From Gp6-AA40 sp963741135 (GTDB taxonomy: Bacteria; Acidobacteriota; Vicinamibacteria; Vicinamibacterales; UBA2999), in assembly GCA_963741135.1 (NCBI GenBank), contig CAVUHC010000007.1:828694-892693 (forward strand): a stretch of 64,000 nucleotides of DNA, in the 5' to 3' direction. Positions 37,864 to 49,442 of the stretch are shown here, piece by piece. Each line of letters opens with the position of its first letter. Within the stretch, counting starts at the first letter, position 1. The notes under the pieces are model-generated. The model ran no database searches. It saw nothing but the letters and a program-made list of their open reading frames with translations, and had not been told where the DNA came from. Made by a program: the position numbers and the translations under genes.

Positions 37864-39384
37864 ATGACGATGAGGAAATGGGCGACCTGCTTCGGAATCG
37901 TGAGTCTTCTTGCGGCGTGCTCATCTCAGGCGCCTCCGGCGTCCACGGAGCAGCAGGCCTCCGCGGATCCGCGGTCCGATGGAGCGGAGAACGTGAGGCT
38001 GGTCGGATTCAACGACATGCAGGGACGCCAGGCACTTCAGCTGACCGCGAAGTCGGACCCGGCCAATGGCAACTGGGTCTACGTCGGGCTCACGCCGAAC
38101 GACCGCAACGATCCGCAGGCATCCGACGACGGCGAGGGGAACGACGAGCCGATCCTCAACCCGATCACCGGGAAGATGGAATGGAACGGTACGGCCATCC
38201 TGAACATCGACGACCCGGCGAACCCGAAGTTCGTGTGGCACATCCCGAACGAGGAAGCGCACGTCAACTCGCGATCGGTGTCAGTCGTGTACGACTACGG
38301 CTTCAATTCGGACCCGGCCGGTCACGACTACCTGATTCGCAGCTGGGACACGGGCAAGAATTTCAAGTTCGAGATCTGGGACATCACCACGCGGGGCACC
38401 GATCCGTCGAAGATCTTCAAGGTGTCCGAGATCACCGGAACCCCGCCGAACAACTGCGGACCCGGGTGCGGCGGTACGTTCATCAGGCGTGCGCACAAGG
38501 GGTGGTGGTCACAGAAGTCCGGGTTGTTCTATTCAAGCTCCGGCGAGCCCGGCTATCGCGGCTTGACGGTGATTCACATCTGGGATCTCAAGGACCCGAA
38601 GAATCCGAAGTTCATCGGCCGCGCGGCGTCACCGAGCCAGCGGGAAGGTACGCCCGGTTACCAGAACGAGTACGCACATCACCCCATGGTTGACGAGGAG
38701 AACCATCGCCTCTACATCGGCTTCCGCGGCTCAGGCCTGGCCGGCGGCTGGGACATCACGGACGTCACGAAACCGAAGATGGTGTGGCTGATCGATACGA
38801 ACCCGCCGGGACGCGGGCCGCACACCGTGTCGCCGATCAAGTACGAGGAAGTGCCGAACTTCAAGGGTCCGGACGGATTGCCACGCACCTATACGTTCAT
38901 CACTGACGAGGCCGCCGGCAATGCGGATATGAAGCCGTGCACCAGCGGCATCCGATCGAAGGCGTACATGGTCGACATCACCGACGAAACGCATCCCTTC
39001 CCGGTGTCGACGTGGCAGGTGCCTGTTGGGAACTTCTGCGACAAGGGCGGACGCTTCGGTCCGCATCAGCATGCCGAGAAGGTGAACAGCGAGATCAACC
39101 GATTCGAGGACAAGCTCGCGTGGGTCGCCTACTTCAACGCGGGCATCCGCGTGGTTGATCTCTCTGATCCGTACAACCTGAAAGAGGTCGGCTATTACGT
39201 CCCGAAGACGAACTCGCAGTCGCATCCGATTGCGAAGGGACAGCCGACGGCGATTCAGATCAACGACGTGACCATCGACCACCGTGGGCTGGCGTACGCC
39301 TCCGATCGCGTGGGGACCGGTCTGTTTGTTCTGGAATACACGGGCAAGAAGCCGGCAAAAACGACGACGAACACTACGAACTAG
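37864..39384 (+). CDS. LVIVD-repeat beta-propeller lipoprotein
   Basis: 506 residues from the ATG at 37864, with GGAGG 10 bases upstream. The lipobox is at SLLAACS. Blades include GTAILNIDDPANPKFVWHIP, TVIHIWDLKDPKNPKFIGRA, GGWDITDVTKPKMVWLIDTN and AYFNAGIRVVDLSDPYNLKE, closing with LFVLEYTGKK. Paired cysteines occur at NNCGPGCGG. A surface or periplasmic propeller, intact, a longer relative of the protein at 23.8 kb. The longer upstream frame overlaps the CoA-transferase start and is rejected. Confidence 0.85.
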   Translation: MTMRKWATCFGIVSLLAACSSQAPPASTEQQASADPRSDGAENVRLVGFNDMQGRQALQLTAKSDPANGNWVYVGLTPNDRNDPQASDDGEGNDEPILNPITGKMEWNGTAILNIDDPANPKFVWHIPNEEAHVNSRSVSVVYDYGFNSDPAGHDYLIRSWDTGKNFKFEIWDITTRGTDPSKIFKVSEITGTPPNNCGPGCGGTFIRRAHKGWWSQKSGLFYSSSGEPGYRGLTVIHIWDLKDPKNPKFIGRAASPSQREGTPGYQNEYAHHPMVDEENHRLYIGFRGSGLAGGWDITDVTKPKMVWLIDTNPPGRGPHTVSPIKYEEVPNFKGPDGLPRTYTFITDEAAGNADMKPCTSGIRSKAYMVDITDETHPFPVSTWQVPVGNFCDKGGRFGPHQHAEKVNSEINRFEDKLAWVAYFNAGIRVVDLSDPYNLKEVGYYVPKTNSQSHPIAKGQPTAIQINDVTIDHRGLAYASDRVGTGLFVLEYTGKKPAKTTTNTTN

Positions 39385-39412
39385 GGATCGGGGATCGGGG
39401 TCAGGGATTCCG
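39384..39412 (+). repeat. GGGATC short tandem repeat
   Basis: Reiterated GGGATCGG units straight after the stop codon. A complementary cluster of AATCCC/TTCCCGATTCCCGAG occurs up to 39480, so a hairpin is possible between two convergent genes. Confidence 0.5.
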
Positions 39413-39487
39413 GGGAACGTCTCGATCCCAGACATCCCACGCGACGATTCCTGAGATGGCCCTTCCCGATTCCCGAGTCCCTTCTCG

Positions 39488-42430
39488 CTAGAATCTCGTC
39501 ACCACCTCAAACGTCGCCGCCCGCGGCGTCTGCGGGTTCGTGTAGGTCCCGAACGTCTGCGGGTTGTAGCTTCCGATTGGCCCCCTGGCGGCTGAACTCC
39601 GTGAAGTTTCCCGCGTTGAGGAGATTGAAGACGTCGAACGACAGTTCTACGTTGCGGTCGCCGCCGAGACTGATTCGTCGCCCCAGCTTGATGCCGACGA
39701 TGTGCACGTCAGGCGCCCTGGGCTGACCTTCTCCGCGCGTCGGATAGGCGAACCGGATGCGCGTGGCGAGCGGGTTCGACTGCCTCACCCCTGTCGAGGA
39801 GACCACAGTTGTTGGTCCGAAGACGGGGATCAGCGGGCTGTTGGCCGGCAGCTGATCGATGACCGGACCGGTCCAGTTTCCAGCCACGATCGTGTAGCTT
39901 CCCGACGCCACCAGGCTCCACGGCGCGTGCCAGGTTCCGGCCATGCGCACCGAGTACGGATTCCACATCGGGTTGTTGACCAGCGAATTTCCCGTGGCCA
40001 GGCTGTTGTGGTCCTGGACACCGTCGGTCCGCCAGATGTTCTTGTTGTTGGGGAACGCGTCCGGCTGGATGAACTGTGCCGGGTCGGACGGATTCCACGT
40101 GCCTTCGAGATGCTGCCACTGGCGCTGCACTGTGAACAACATCTGGAATCCGCTCGTCAGGTTCTTCGTCAGCGTCGCCTGAAGCGCGCGATAGTGCGTC
40201 GTGCTCCAGGTGTTGTTGGTGAGTCGGTACAACAGGCCCTGATTCGGATCCACCTTCCCGAATCCGCCGAAGGGCTGGTTCGGTCCGGCGGGATAGAAGC
40301 CATTGATGTCCACCTGCGCGTACTGGTCGTGGTTGACCTTCACGATGCCCGCGACGTCGATGGCCATCTGGCCGGGAAACTGCCGCCGGTAGCCTAGCGA
40401 CCACTCGTCGAAGCTCGGTTGATGAAGATCGGGATCGAACTGAAGGCTCGAGATCGTCGTCGCCACGGGAGGCGTGCTAATCACAGTCTCGAATGTACCG
40501 TTCGCATCCAGATCGTACGTGTTTCGCAATCCCTGCGCGTCGTTACCGCCAAACGACGGAACCGGGTTGCGGGTACCCATGAGCTGTTGGTGGTACTTGC
40601 CGTACGTGCCCCGCAGCACGTTCTTCGCATCCGACGTCAGCAGATACGAGAATCCGAGCCGCGGCGCGACTTCGGTGCTCGACTGCCTTTGCAGCTTTCG
40701 CAGCACGTCGACGCGTCGCACCAGATCCAGACGCACGCCCAGCGTCGTCGTGAGCCGACCGGCCTTCCAACTGTCCTGCCCGTAGAAGCCGATGTCTTTG
40801 TCGCGGCCATTCGACTGATCGAGATTCAAATCGCCGATGATGAACTGCCTGTGGAACGGCACGGTCCCCGCGGCAGCGTTGCCGGGGTTCACCATCCTCT
40901 GCTCTTCGAGGATGAAACCGTCGTTCAGGTACTGCACGTTCTTGTCGTAGATGCTCCGCGGCATGGCGAGAAAGCCGGCTCTGGATGTCATGCGACCCGC
41001 CCCAGCCGTCCTTGTAGTACGTCACGTCGCCGCGAACCATCGTGATGGAAGACGTGTCGAGGTCGAAGCAGGCGCTGCATGCGGTCGACGACCACTGGCC
41101 GCCCCGGAGGAGGAGCCCTGACCCCTCGGCCACTCCCTGATTGAGAAACGCCTCTCGATGGATGCTGACGAGGGGACCCTGCTTATCGTACGCATAGCTA
41201 TCGAGGTTATTGCCGCCCTTCCTGTTGTAGCTGGCATAGAACGTAGAGGTGACGCGCTGCCCCCACACTGACGTGAGCTTGCCGCCGTACATCGGTCCGC
41301 CGGTCGACAGCACCTCCACCTGCTCGTAGTCCTCCGCGCCCACGACGTTCAGCAGCAACCGATCGGCCTGGTAGATGAGGGCCAGGTCGTGATTGGGCTT
41401 CAGTTTCGTGGAGACCTTCACCCAGGGCTGATAGCCGGTGATCGTGTTGTTGTCGAGCGGCTTATCGGGGAAGAACGCGTTGTGATACGAGAGTTGTTCG
41501 GGCGTGCGGCCGGTCCCGCTCTTGTTGTCGGTATACCGGAGCGCGCCGAAGAACCAGGTCTTGTCCTTCTTGATCGGCCCTCCAAACGACACGTCGTACT
41601 GATGCACCTGCCGGGTGGCCGGAGTGCCCGAGCGTGACGTTGTTGGCATTCCAACTGAATGGCTGATAGGAGATCACCCCGGTGCCGTGGAACTGGTTGC
41701 CTCCGCTCTTGCTGACCATGTTGATCACGAGGCCGTAGCCCATAGGCGAGGCGGCGTCGATGCCGCCGGTCTTGACCTCCGTATCCTGAATCGCTTCGGA
41801 GCTGAGACCGGTCCGGTTGATGTTGAAGTCGTTGTAGTTGCCCGCATACAACCCTTCCATCAGGGTCACGGCGTCCCGGTGCTCGACCGCATTGCCGAAG
41901 TAGTTCTGGCGGCCGCTCGCGTCGTTGTGCGGCCGCGAGATCACGCCAGGCGTGAGCATGAGGAAGTCGCTCCAGAATTTCCCCTCGACGACCGGCGCTT
42001 CTTTCTGGAACTCGGCGTCGATCGTCAGCACGTTGCTCGGCTTGGTCACTTCCAGCATCGGCGCGTCGCCCGAGACCGTGATCGATTCTTCGAGCGCGCC
42101 GATCTCCATCGCGACATCCACCTGGAAGTTGCTGCCGGCGCGCAGCAGGATGCCCTCTCGCCGGGCGCTCGAGAATCCGGCCAACTGCGCTGTCACCGTG
42201 AATGTCCCGGGTGGCAGGTTGACCAACCGGTAATTGCCGGACGCGTCAGTGACGGTGACGCTGGGACTGAGCAGCACGTCACTGGTCGCAGTGATGGTGA
42301 CGCCGGGCAGCGCGCCGCCCTGGCTGTCTCTGACGGTTCCGCGGAGGCTGCCATCCCCACCCTGAGCGGCAGCCTGTGTGGCTGTCAGGAGGCTCAGCAA
42401 GACGAGTAGAGGAACGATCATCCTCTTCAT
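39488..42430 (-). CDS. TonB-dependent receptor with N-terminal carboxypeptidase-regulatory domain (frameshifted)
   Basis: About 980 residues. Signal peptide 1-22; regulatory-like beta domain GSLRGTVRDSQGGALPGVTI to PPGTFTVTAQLAGF; plug region with TVSGDAPMLEVTKPSNVLTI; barrel to a C-terminal Phe (ATFEVVTRF then TAG at 39488). Shifts near 41640, 40985 and 39580. This is the large acidobacterial OmpA/TonB-receptor class, thought to import or bind glycans and other large ligands. No TonB box could be fixed. It is divergent from the tannase, which may share its substrate (inference). Confidence 0.85.
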
Positions 42431-42558
42431 GTATCAGGCTCCCTTCATGAGCGACGACTGTTATCGAGTGGGCGAAGTCTCCTCGGTTCGACAGACGTTT
42501 ACGTGACGCGACGAGTTGGCGCGGACCGGACGAGGGCGGAAACGCGGCGATTATATTC

Positions 42559-42597
42559 GGATCCCGTATCCCGGATCCCCGATCCCCAGTCCCCGTC
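42559..42597 (+). repeat. GGATCCC-type short repeat
   Basis: ATCCC units in tandem upstream of the tannase gene, the same family in reverse as 39384 and 61259. Confidence 0.5.
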
Positions 42598-42644
42598 TGG
42601 ACGTATACTCGGGCCTTCCGGAGTCTCCATTTGCTGGAGGAATC

Positions 42645-44280
42645 ATGACTCGTCGACTCTTGTTCGCGCTTCTGAGCGCAGCGTTCCTGCACCCCCAGGG
42701 GGCAGCGGCAGCAACCTGCGACAGCCTGACATCGCTTCCGCTTCACAACGCCCAGATCACGTCAGCGCAGATGGTGACGGCAGGTGCATTCGCGCCACCC
42801 GCAGCGCCCGGACGTGGCGGGGCCGCGCGTGGCGCCGCGCCCGCTGAAGGCGAGGGCCGCGCTGGCGCAGCGGCGGGACGCGCCGGTCGTGGCGCGGGCC
42901 GTGGCAATGCGCCGAATGTGTACGCGATGCTACCGGCATTCTGCCGTGTCGCCGCCACGCTCACTCCGACCAACGATTCCGAAATCAAGATCGAAGTGTG
43001 GCTACCTGACTCGGCCAACTGGAACGGCAAGTTTGAAGCGGTCGGCAACGGCGGGTTGGCTGGTACGATCGCCTATCCGGCGATGGCTGCTGCGCTCGCG
43101 TCCGGATACGCAACGACAAGCACCGACACGGGTCACTCCGGGAACAATGGAGCCTTCATGCTCGGTCACCCGGAAAAGGTGATCGACTTCGGCTATCGCG
43201 CCGTCCACGAGATGACGGTGCAGGCGAAGGCAGTCATCAGCGGGTACTACAGCAGCGCACCGAAGTTTTCCTACTTCAACGGCTGCTCGCTGGGCGGGCG
43301 CCAGGGGATCACCGAGGCGCAGCGCTATCCCGCCGACTACGACGGCATCGTGGCAGGCGCCGTCGCGTGGGGCGGCATGGATCGATACGTTGGCGTGGTG
43401 ATGAACAACTCCTCCATGCAGCGGACGTCTGGTGCGTACATTCCGCCGGAGAAGTATCCAGCGCGTGCACGAAGCGGTGCTGCAGGCGTGCGACGGCCTC
43501 GACGGCGTGAAGGACGGCATTCTCGAGAATCCGCTTGCCTGTCAGTTCGACCCGAAGGTGCTGCAGTGCAAGGCTGGCGAAGACTCGGTGTCGTGCCTGA
43601 CCGCGGCACAGGTTCAGACCGCGAACATGATCTATGCGGGGGCGAAAGATCCGAAGACCGGCAAGGTCCTGACCGGAGGGCTGATGCGTGGCACCGAGCT
43701 GCAGTGGAGCACGCTCTACGGTCCGCAGCCGTACGGCAACGCCGCGGAGCCGCTGAAATACCTCGTCATGAAGGACGTCAACTGGGATCCCAACACCTTC
43801 AATCCCGCGACCGACGTCGAGCGGGCTCAGAAGGCGGACCCGGACGACGTGCTCAAGTCCGACAACGCCAACATCAAGCCGTTTTTCGATCGCGGCGGAA
43901 AACTCCTGATGTACCAGGGATTCGCCGATCCCCAGGTCACGTCCGACAACGCGATCCGCTATCACCAGATGGTGCTCGACAAGGTGGGCAAGGGCGTCGA
44001 AGGCAAGTCGATCGAGCTCTTCATGGTGCCCGGCATGTATCACTGCCAGGGCGGGCCCGGGACCGATACCTTCAACAAGATGGCCGCGATCGAGCAGTGG
44101 GTCGAAAAAGGGAAAGCGCCCGACCGGATCGTCGCGTCACACATGACCGACGGCAAGGCCGATCGGACGCGGCCGCTGTGCGTGTTCCCGAAGGTCGCGA
44201 AGTGGAACGGAACCGGCAGCACGGATGACGCAGCGAATTTCTCCTGCGTTGTTGATTCAGCGTCGCGCGCCACGAAGTAG
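42645..44280 (+). CDS. Tannase / feruloyl esterase family protein (one frameshift)
   Basis: About 545 residues from the ATG at 42645 with GGAGG. Signal peptide 1-23. Nucleophile motif GCSLGGRQG; acid and base regions LLMYQGFADPQV and MVPGMYHCQGG; the cysteine flanking the Ser and the one flanking the His are present, as in the family's conserved disulfide. Residues 49-91 are a Gly/Ala/Arg-rich low-complexity insert. A one-base shift near 43460 splits the gene. It hydrolyses ester bonds of gallates or feruloylated polysaccharides outside the cytoplasm. Confidence 0.87.
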
Positions 44281-44282
44281 CA

Positions 44283-44351
44283 ACCACGAAGGGCACGAAA
44301 TACACGAAGGTCAGTACTTCTGGCCTTCGTGGGCTTCGCGTCTTCGTGGTT
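44283..44351 (+). repeat. CACGAAG-type inverted repeat
   Basis: Imperfect arms of about 28 bases (44283-44310 and 44323-44351), built from CACGAAG and CTTCGTG units, right after the tannase stop. Could act as a terminator. Related copies at 47020 and 58157. Confidence 0.6.
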
Positions 44352-44364
44352 TACAAACCGGAAC

Positions 44365-44436
44365 TCCCAACCTCCAACGCCCAACTCCCAAGGTGAATGC
44401 GTCGTTGGGATTTGGAACTTGGGATTTGGGATTTGC
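44365..44436 (+). repeat. CCCAA/TTGGG short-unit inverted repeat
   Basis: Units of AACTCCCAA on the left face TTGGGATTTGG on the right, able to fold back. Lies between the CACGAAG hairpin and tRNA-Arg. Confidence 0.45.
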
Positions 44437-44443
44437 TAAGAAT

Positions 44444-44520
44444 GGTGCGCCCGACAGGATTCGAACCTGTGGCCTACAGCTCCGGAGGCTGCCGCTCTAT
44501 CCAGCTGAGCTACGGGCGCC
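44444..44520 (-). tRNA. tRNA-Arg (anticodon CCG)
   Basis: 77 bases, CCA encoded. Acceptor GCGCCCG/CGGGCGC, anticodon stem GCAGC/GCTGT around loop CTCCGGA, T stem ACAGG/CCTGT. All arms form. Ends may be off by one. Confidence 0.93.
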
Positions 44521-44653
44521 TTTGGGTGAACGTCGAAAGTTCAAGTCTAAAGTGCAAAAGTTGGACGTAAGTCGAAGGCTCGAAGCAGGCTCGACGAACG
44601 TGACACTACTTCGAACTCTGACTTCGCATTTTGAACTTCGTGCGAATTGCGTC

Positions 44654-44730
<77 letters not shown>

Positions 44731-44832
44731 ACGGACGTGAATCATACCACGCGGCGTGCTTGCGCTCTCCGAGCCAGCGCGCCGACAATACGCCTGCTCA
44801 ACCCGAGTCACATTGCCCGAGGAGGGACTTCC

Positions 44833-47016
44833 ATGATCGTGCGTTTCGCCGCAGCCGGACTCGTCATGTCGCTGGCTGCGCCTGCGCTTGCGCAGGGTAC
44901 CGGCGGTCAGCCAGCGCAGCAGCAACAGCAGACGAACCCGAACGAGCAGAATCCCGATCAGGGAGTGACCTACGAGGAACAGGTCGTCGTCACGGCGTCG
45001 AGGACCGAGGAGCAGCTCGTCAACGCACCTGCCGCAGTCAGCGTCGTGACGAACGAAACCGATCCAGAACTCGCCGGCGACCAACATCGGCGATCTGCTG
45101 CGGGCGGTGCCCGGGCGTGAACGTCACGCAGGTATCCGCGCGCGACGTCAACATCACGTCGCGCGGCGCCACCGTCGACGCTCTCGACCTCGCAGCTCGC
45201 GCTCGTCGACGGCCGCAGCATCTATCTCGACTTCTTCGGCATGGTGATGTGGGACCTGGTGCCGACCAATCCAAATGACATCAAGCAGATTGAGGTGATT
45301 CGCGGACCCGCGTCCGCGGTGTGGGGCGCCAATGCCATGAGCCGGCGTCGTCAACGTGATTACACGGACGCCGCGCGAGATGGCCGCCGCGGGCGGCAAC
45401 TCAGCTGACGATCGGCGTCGGCAACTTCAATCGGAACGTGACAGGCGCGACACGAGACAGCGGCTCGCTCTTCTACGTCAACGGATCGCACGCGCAGGCG
45501 GTCGACAGCCGCTGGGCGTACAAGGTGTCGGCCGGGTATTACACACAGGACCCGCTGCCGCGGCCGACCGGCACGATCCCGAACGTGTTCAACACACCGT
45601 ACCCAGCGTTCACGAACCAGGGCACGTCGCAGCCGAAGTTCGATGGACGCGTTGACTACGACATCGCGAGCGGCGGCACGGTCACCGTCGCGGTGGTGTG
45701 GCCGGAACCGAGGGGATCATCAACAGCGGCATCGGGCCGTTCGACATCTCGAGCGAGCTCGCACATGACCTATCTGACCACGTCGGTACACAGAAGGGTG
45801 GCCGGCGCGTCGCGTTCTTCACGAACCTGCTGAACGGCGACGCGTCGAATCTTCTGGCGCGCGGGCCGAACGGTCTGCCGCTCCCGCTCGTCTTCGACAC
45901 CAAGACGTTCGACGTCGAAGCCAACGACGTGCATCCGATCGGCACGACGCACGTCCTCAGCTACGGCGGCAACTTCCGTCACAACACGTTCGACATCTCG
46001 CTGGCCCCGACTGGCGACGCTCGCAACGAGGGCGGGGTATACGTCCAGGACGAGATCTTCCTGGGCAGTCACTTCCGCTGGGTGGTCGGCGGCCGCGTCG
46101 ACAAGTTCTCGTCGATCGAGAAGGCGGTGTTCTCGCCCGCGCACGACGTTCATGGTCAAGCCGAACGCGGCGAATACGTTCCGCGTCTCGTTCAACCGGG
46201 CGTTCCGCGCGCCGTCGTTCATCAACAACAACATCTCGACGACGATTCTCAACGAGGTAAACCTCAGCGCCCTCTCTCCCGCGCTCTCGCCGCTTCATCT
46301 TCCCGATCGGCGCGGTCGGCAACACCGAACCTGAAGCAGGAGACGATGACGGCGTACGAGATTGGCTACACGGGGGTCATCAGGAACCGCGCGACCGTGA
46401 CGCGCGGCGGTCTACTGGAACAAGACCGACGACGGGATCTACTTCACGCCGGTCGCGGCGTACACGCCGGCGAACCCGCCGCCGGGATGGCCGCTGCCGC
46501 CGGCGGTTCTCGGCGTGCTGGCGGCACTCAACCCGCCGGTCGTGCTGCCGTCACGATTCACGTACCTGAATCTCGGCACGGTCAAGGACAAGGGGATCGA
46601 GCTGGGCGTCGACGCCGCGGTCAACCGGTATGTCAACGTGTTCACGAACTACTCGTATCAGTGGATGCCCGAGATCGAGAAACTTACCGCCGGCACGGCG
46701 CATCAACGACATCAACTGGCCGCCGAAGAACCGCTTCAACGCCGGCTTCGACTTCAGCTACCAGCGTTTCCTTGGCAACATGTCGGTCAATCTACACCGA
46801 CTCGGCGTACTGGCAGGATGTGCTCGACGTGCGGTTCGCGGGCACGACCGAAGGCGTACACCATGGTCAACGGCGGCGTCGGCGTCCGCTGGCTCGGCCA
46901 GAAGCGTCATGACGAGCCTCAAGGTGAACAACCTCGGCAACACCGAGGTGCAGCAGCACATCTTCGGTGACATCGTGAAGCGCCAGATTGTCGGGGAAGC
47001 GCGGTTCACGTTCTAG
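44833..47016 (+). CDS. TonB-dependent receptor (heavily frameshifted)
   Basis: About 725 residues after repair of eight or more one-base shifts. Signal peptide 1-21; TonB-box-like region YEEQVVVTASRTEEQLVNAP; plug with IGDLLRAVPGVNVTQVSARD, SRGAT, LALVDGRSIYLDFFG and EVIRGPASAVWGANAMSGVV. Barrel strands end in VGEARFTF. Classic plug motifs mean a true nutrient receptor of the iron/vitamin/colicin-type branch; the ligand is unreadable. The shifts are mostly extra C or G, suggesting sequence error. Confidence 0.8.
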
Positions 47017-47019
47017 ATG

Positions 47020-47127
47020 CGACGAGCCACGAGACACGGAGTCACGAAGAGGCTCTATCGAGTCCCGTGCCTCGTGGCCGTCGACTCATTCTTCGTGGTC
47101 TTCGTGGTCTTCGTGGTCGTTTCATGA
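47020..47127 (+). repeat. CACGAAG-type hairpin and CTTCGTGGT tandem repeat
   Basis: GCCACGAGACACGGAGTC faces a near-complementary GAGTCCCGTGCCTCGTGGC, followed by three CTTCGTGGT units. These units lie inside the 3' end of the LigD frame and encode its Thr/Lys tail. Confidence 0.6.
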
Positions 47128-48425
47128 TCGCCTTCAAGTCGGCGCCCTTGGACGTTCTGCAGTCCCGCCCACGGATCTCCCGCGCTCTCGATCCGCTCCG
47201 CGAAGTTCGCGATCGTGAAGTCCTTCGGCGACACCCCTGCTTCGACTTCATCCCACGTGAGCGGCGTCGAGACGCCGGCGAAGTCGCTGGCGCGCGCGCT
47301 GTAGGCGCTGGCGAGCGTCTTGCCGAGCGCGTTCTGCATGTAGTCGACGTAGATCCGTCGGCCGCGCGCCTTCAGCGATCGTTCGATCGTCGCCTGCTTC
47401 GGGTGCTTGCTCGCGACCATCGTCGCGACGATTTGCGCGAAGAGCAATCCCGCCGCATACGGCGTCGACGGGCGGCATCGGTACGTAGACATGCAGACCG
47501 CCGGCACCCGACGTTTTCGCGAACCCAGGCGCCTTCAGCGTGGCGAGCTCGTCGCGGACCCAGCGCGCCACGTCGAGCACGCGCGCGTACGGCAGGTCGT
47601 CGGGCGGATCGAGGTCGATGGCGACGTGATCGATCATGGTTGCGGATCCGACGCGGGAGAACCACGGATCCTGCGAGATGGACGCGAGCTGCGCGGTGTA
47701 GAGCAGCGTGATGAGCGAGCCGCCGACCAGGTGCGGACGCGTTTCGGTTCCGGTGGTCACCTTCTCGATGCGCACGCCGGGCGGGACCTTGTCGGGCGCG
47801 CGGTGCTGATAGAACGGGCTGGCGGCGATGCCGTTCGGATACCGCTTCATCACGAGCGGCCGATCGGCGAGCACCGGAAGGATCAGCGGCGCGACGCGGA
47901 CGTAGTGGCGAAAGAGATCACCCTTCGTCAGCTTTAGACGTCGGCCAGAACGGTTTTCCGAGATTCGAGACCTCGAGACGCTCGCCGCCGGGCATCGTGA
48001 GGATGCCGCCTCCGGCGCCCTGCTCGATCTCATCGAGCTGTTTCAGCAGCGATTGAACGGTGCTCCTGGTGGGCGCGCTCACGCTTGGCATCCGTCGTCA
48101 GCCCTTCGTAGGTGGGACGACGGAGCTTTCCGCCTTTCGTCCAGCCGGTGAATCGTACATCGACGACGAGTCTCGGTTTCACCCAGTGCGCGCGCCGGGT
48201 CGTGCGCGGGACCGTCGCAAACGGGCACTGTTTCGTTTTCAGCGCGTGCAGCTGTTTCCAGACGCGCCCCAGCTGTGCGTCGGTGAATCCGGCGCTGGCC
48301 TGCCCGACATACTGCAGCCGCCGGTCGTTGTCGTAGATGCCGAGCAGCAGCGAGCCGAAGAACGGCCGCGAGCCGCGCGGGTCCGTCCATCCGCCGACGA
48401 AGCATTCGATTTTCATGTAATTCAA
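47055..48425 (-). CDS. ligD: LigD-type NHEJ protein lacking the ligase adenylation domain (frameshifted)
   Basis: The N-terminus starts at MKIECFVGGWTDPRGSRPFF, the OB-fold of an ATP-dependent ligase, then GFTDAQLGRVW and WVKPRLVVDVRFTGWTKGGK. After a shift near 48030 the primase-polymerase domain follows: LTKGDLFRHYVRVAPLILPV, VMKRYPNGI, HVAIDLDPPD, then TSGAGGLHVYVP and, after another shift near 47490, YSARASDFAGVSTPLTWDEV. The KxDG catalytic domain that should precede the OB-fold is absent. The C-terminal tail (TTTKTTKTTKNE) is coded by a CTTCGTGGT repeat. With Ku upstream, it belongs to two-component end joining. Confidence 0.82.
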
Positions 48426-48482
48426 AGTGCAGAGCTCAAAGTGCAGACGCTAACCGAAGCGCGTACAGCAGGTGCAAAGTAC
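48421..48482 (+). repeat. CAAAGTGCAGA short repeats at the LigD break
   Basis: CAAAGTGCAGA occurs twice within 25 bases and a related GCAAAGT follows, with the reverse GCATTTGCACTTCGAC near 48530. It sits exactly where the ligase domain is lost. Confidence 0.5.
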
Positions 48483-49401
48483 ACGATCCAGCCACTGGAC
48501 GCCGACAGCGGCGGAAGTTGACAGCGTCAGGCATTTGCACTTCGACTTCTGGGGCTACGCGGCGTGTGCCCGTCTCTTTCCGCGAGCCGCAGGTGTTCCG
48601 GTGCGGGCGGGTCGCTTCGCCGCGGCCCCTCCGGCTCCCTGCAGCGACTGCCGCAGCCGCTCCATCAGGTCGACGACCTCGGCGTTCTGCGGTTCGACGT
48701 GCTCCGACCAGGTGGGGCTTCTTGCCCTTCATCTTCGCCTTGATGATCTTCATCAGGTTCTCGCGGTACTCGTCGGTGTACTGCGAGGGGTCCCATTTGT
48801 CGGCAAGGTTTTCGACGAGCGTGCGAGCCATCTGGAGCTCGGGCTTCCGGACGTCTTTGAGCGTGGGGAAGTGATAGTCCCGGACGTCGACGAGCTCCTC
48901 GGCGTAGCGCATCAACGTGAGCACCATCGCTTCGCCGACGACTTCGAGCGCCGCAAGGTGCTGTGCGTCGCGCAGGACGATCGTCGCGATGCCGACAAGG
49001 TCGGTTTCCCTGATGGCTTCCCGCAGAAGCGCGTACGCGCGCTCGCCACCCTTGGCGGGAACGAGGAAGTACGAGGTCTCGAAGAATCGATCGTCGATCT
49101 CTTCGGGCTTGACGAAGCTGCGGATGTCGACGGTCCGGCTCTTCTCGAGGGCCGCGGTGCGGAAGTCCTCCTTCGTGAGGACGACGAAGCGACCCTTCTC
49201 GTATTCGTAGCCTTTGACGAGCTCTTCCCAGGCGACCGGCTTGCCTTCGCGCGCGCAGACGCGCTCGAAGCGGACCGGGGACTTGTCCTCGGCGTGGAGC
49301 ATGCGGAAGCGCGGGCGGGAATCGCGGACAGCGGTGTGGAGCTCGACCGGAATATTGACGAGTCCGAAGGCGATCGAGCCTTTCCAGAGAGCTCTAGCCA
49401 T
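48436..49401 (-). CDS. ku: Ku DNA end-binding protein (frameshift near C-terminus)
   Basis: About 290 residues from the ATG at 49401: MARALWKGSIAFGLVNIPVE, then DFRTAALEKSRTVDIRSFV and DRFFETSYFLVPAKGGERAY, closing the bridge domain at QYTDEYRENLMKIIKAKMKG. Bacterial Ku is a homodimeric ring that loads on DNA ends and recruits LigD, encoded next door. A shift near 48710 (TGGTCGG) breaks the C-terminal tail, which after repair is HVEPQNAEVVDLMERLRQSL plus a basic extension. Confidence 0.9.
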   Translation of the reverse strand: MARALWKGSIAFGLVNIPVELHTAVRDSRPRFRMLHAEDKSPVRFERVCAREGKPVAWEELVKGYEYEKGRFVVLTKEDFRTAALEKSRTVDIRSFVKPEEIDDRFFETSYFLVPAKGGERAYALLREAIRETDLVGIATIVLRDAQHLAALEVVGEAMVLTLMRYAEELVDVRDYHFPTLKDVRKPELQMARTLVENLADKWDPSQYTDEYRENLMKIIKAKMKGKKPHLVGARRTAERRGRRPDGAAAAVAAGSRRGRGEATRPHRNTCGSRKETGTRRVAPEVEVQMPDAVNFRRCRRPVAGSCTLHLLYALRLASAL

Positions 49402-49442
49402 GATCAGACCCGGGCCATGCAAGGGGGAAGCCCGGTAAATCG

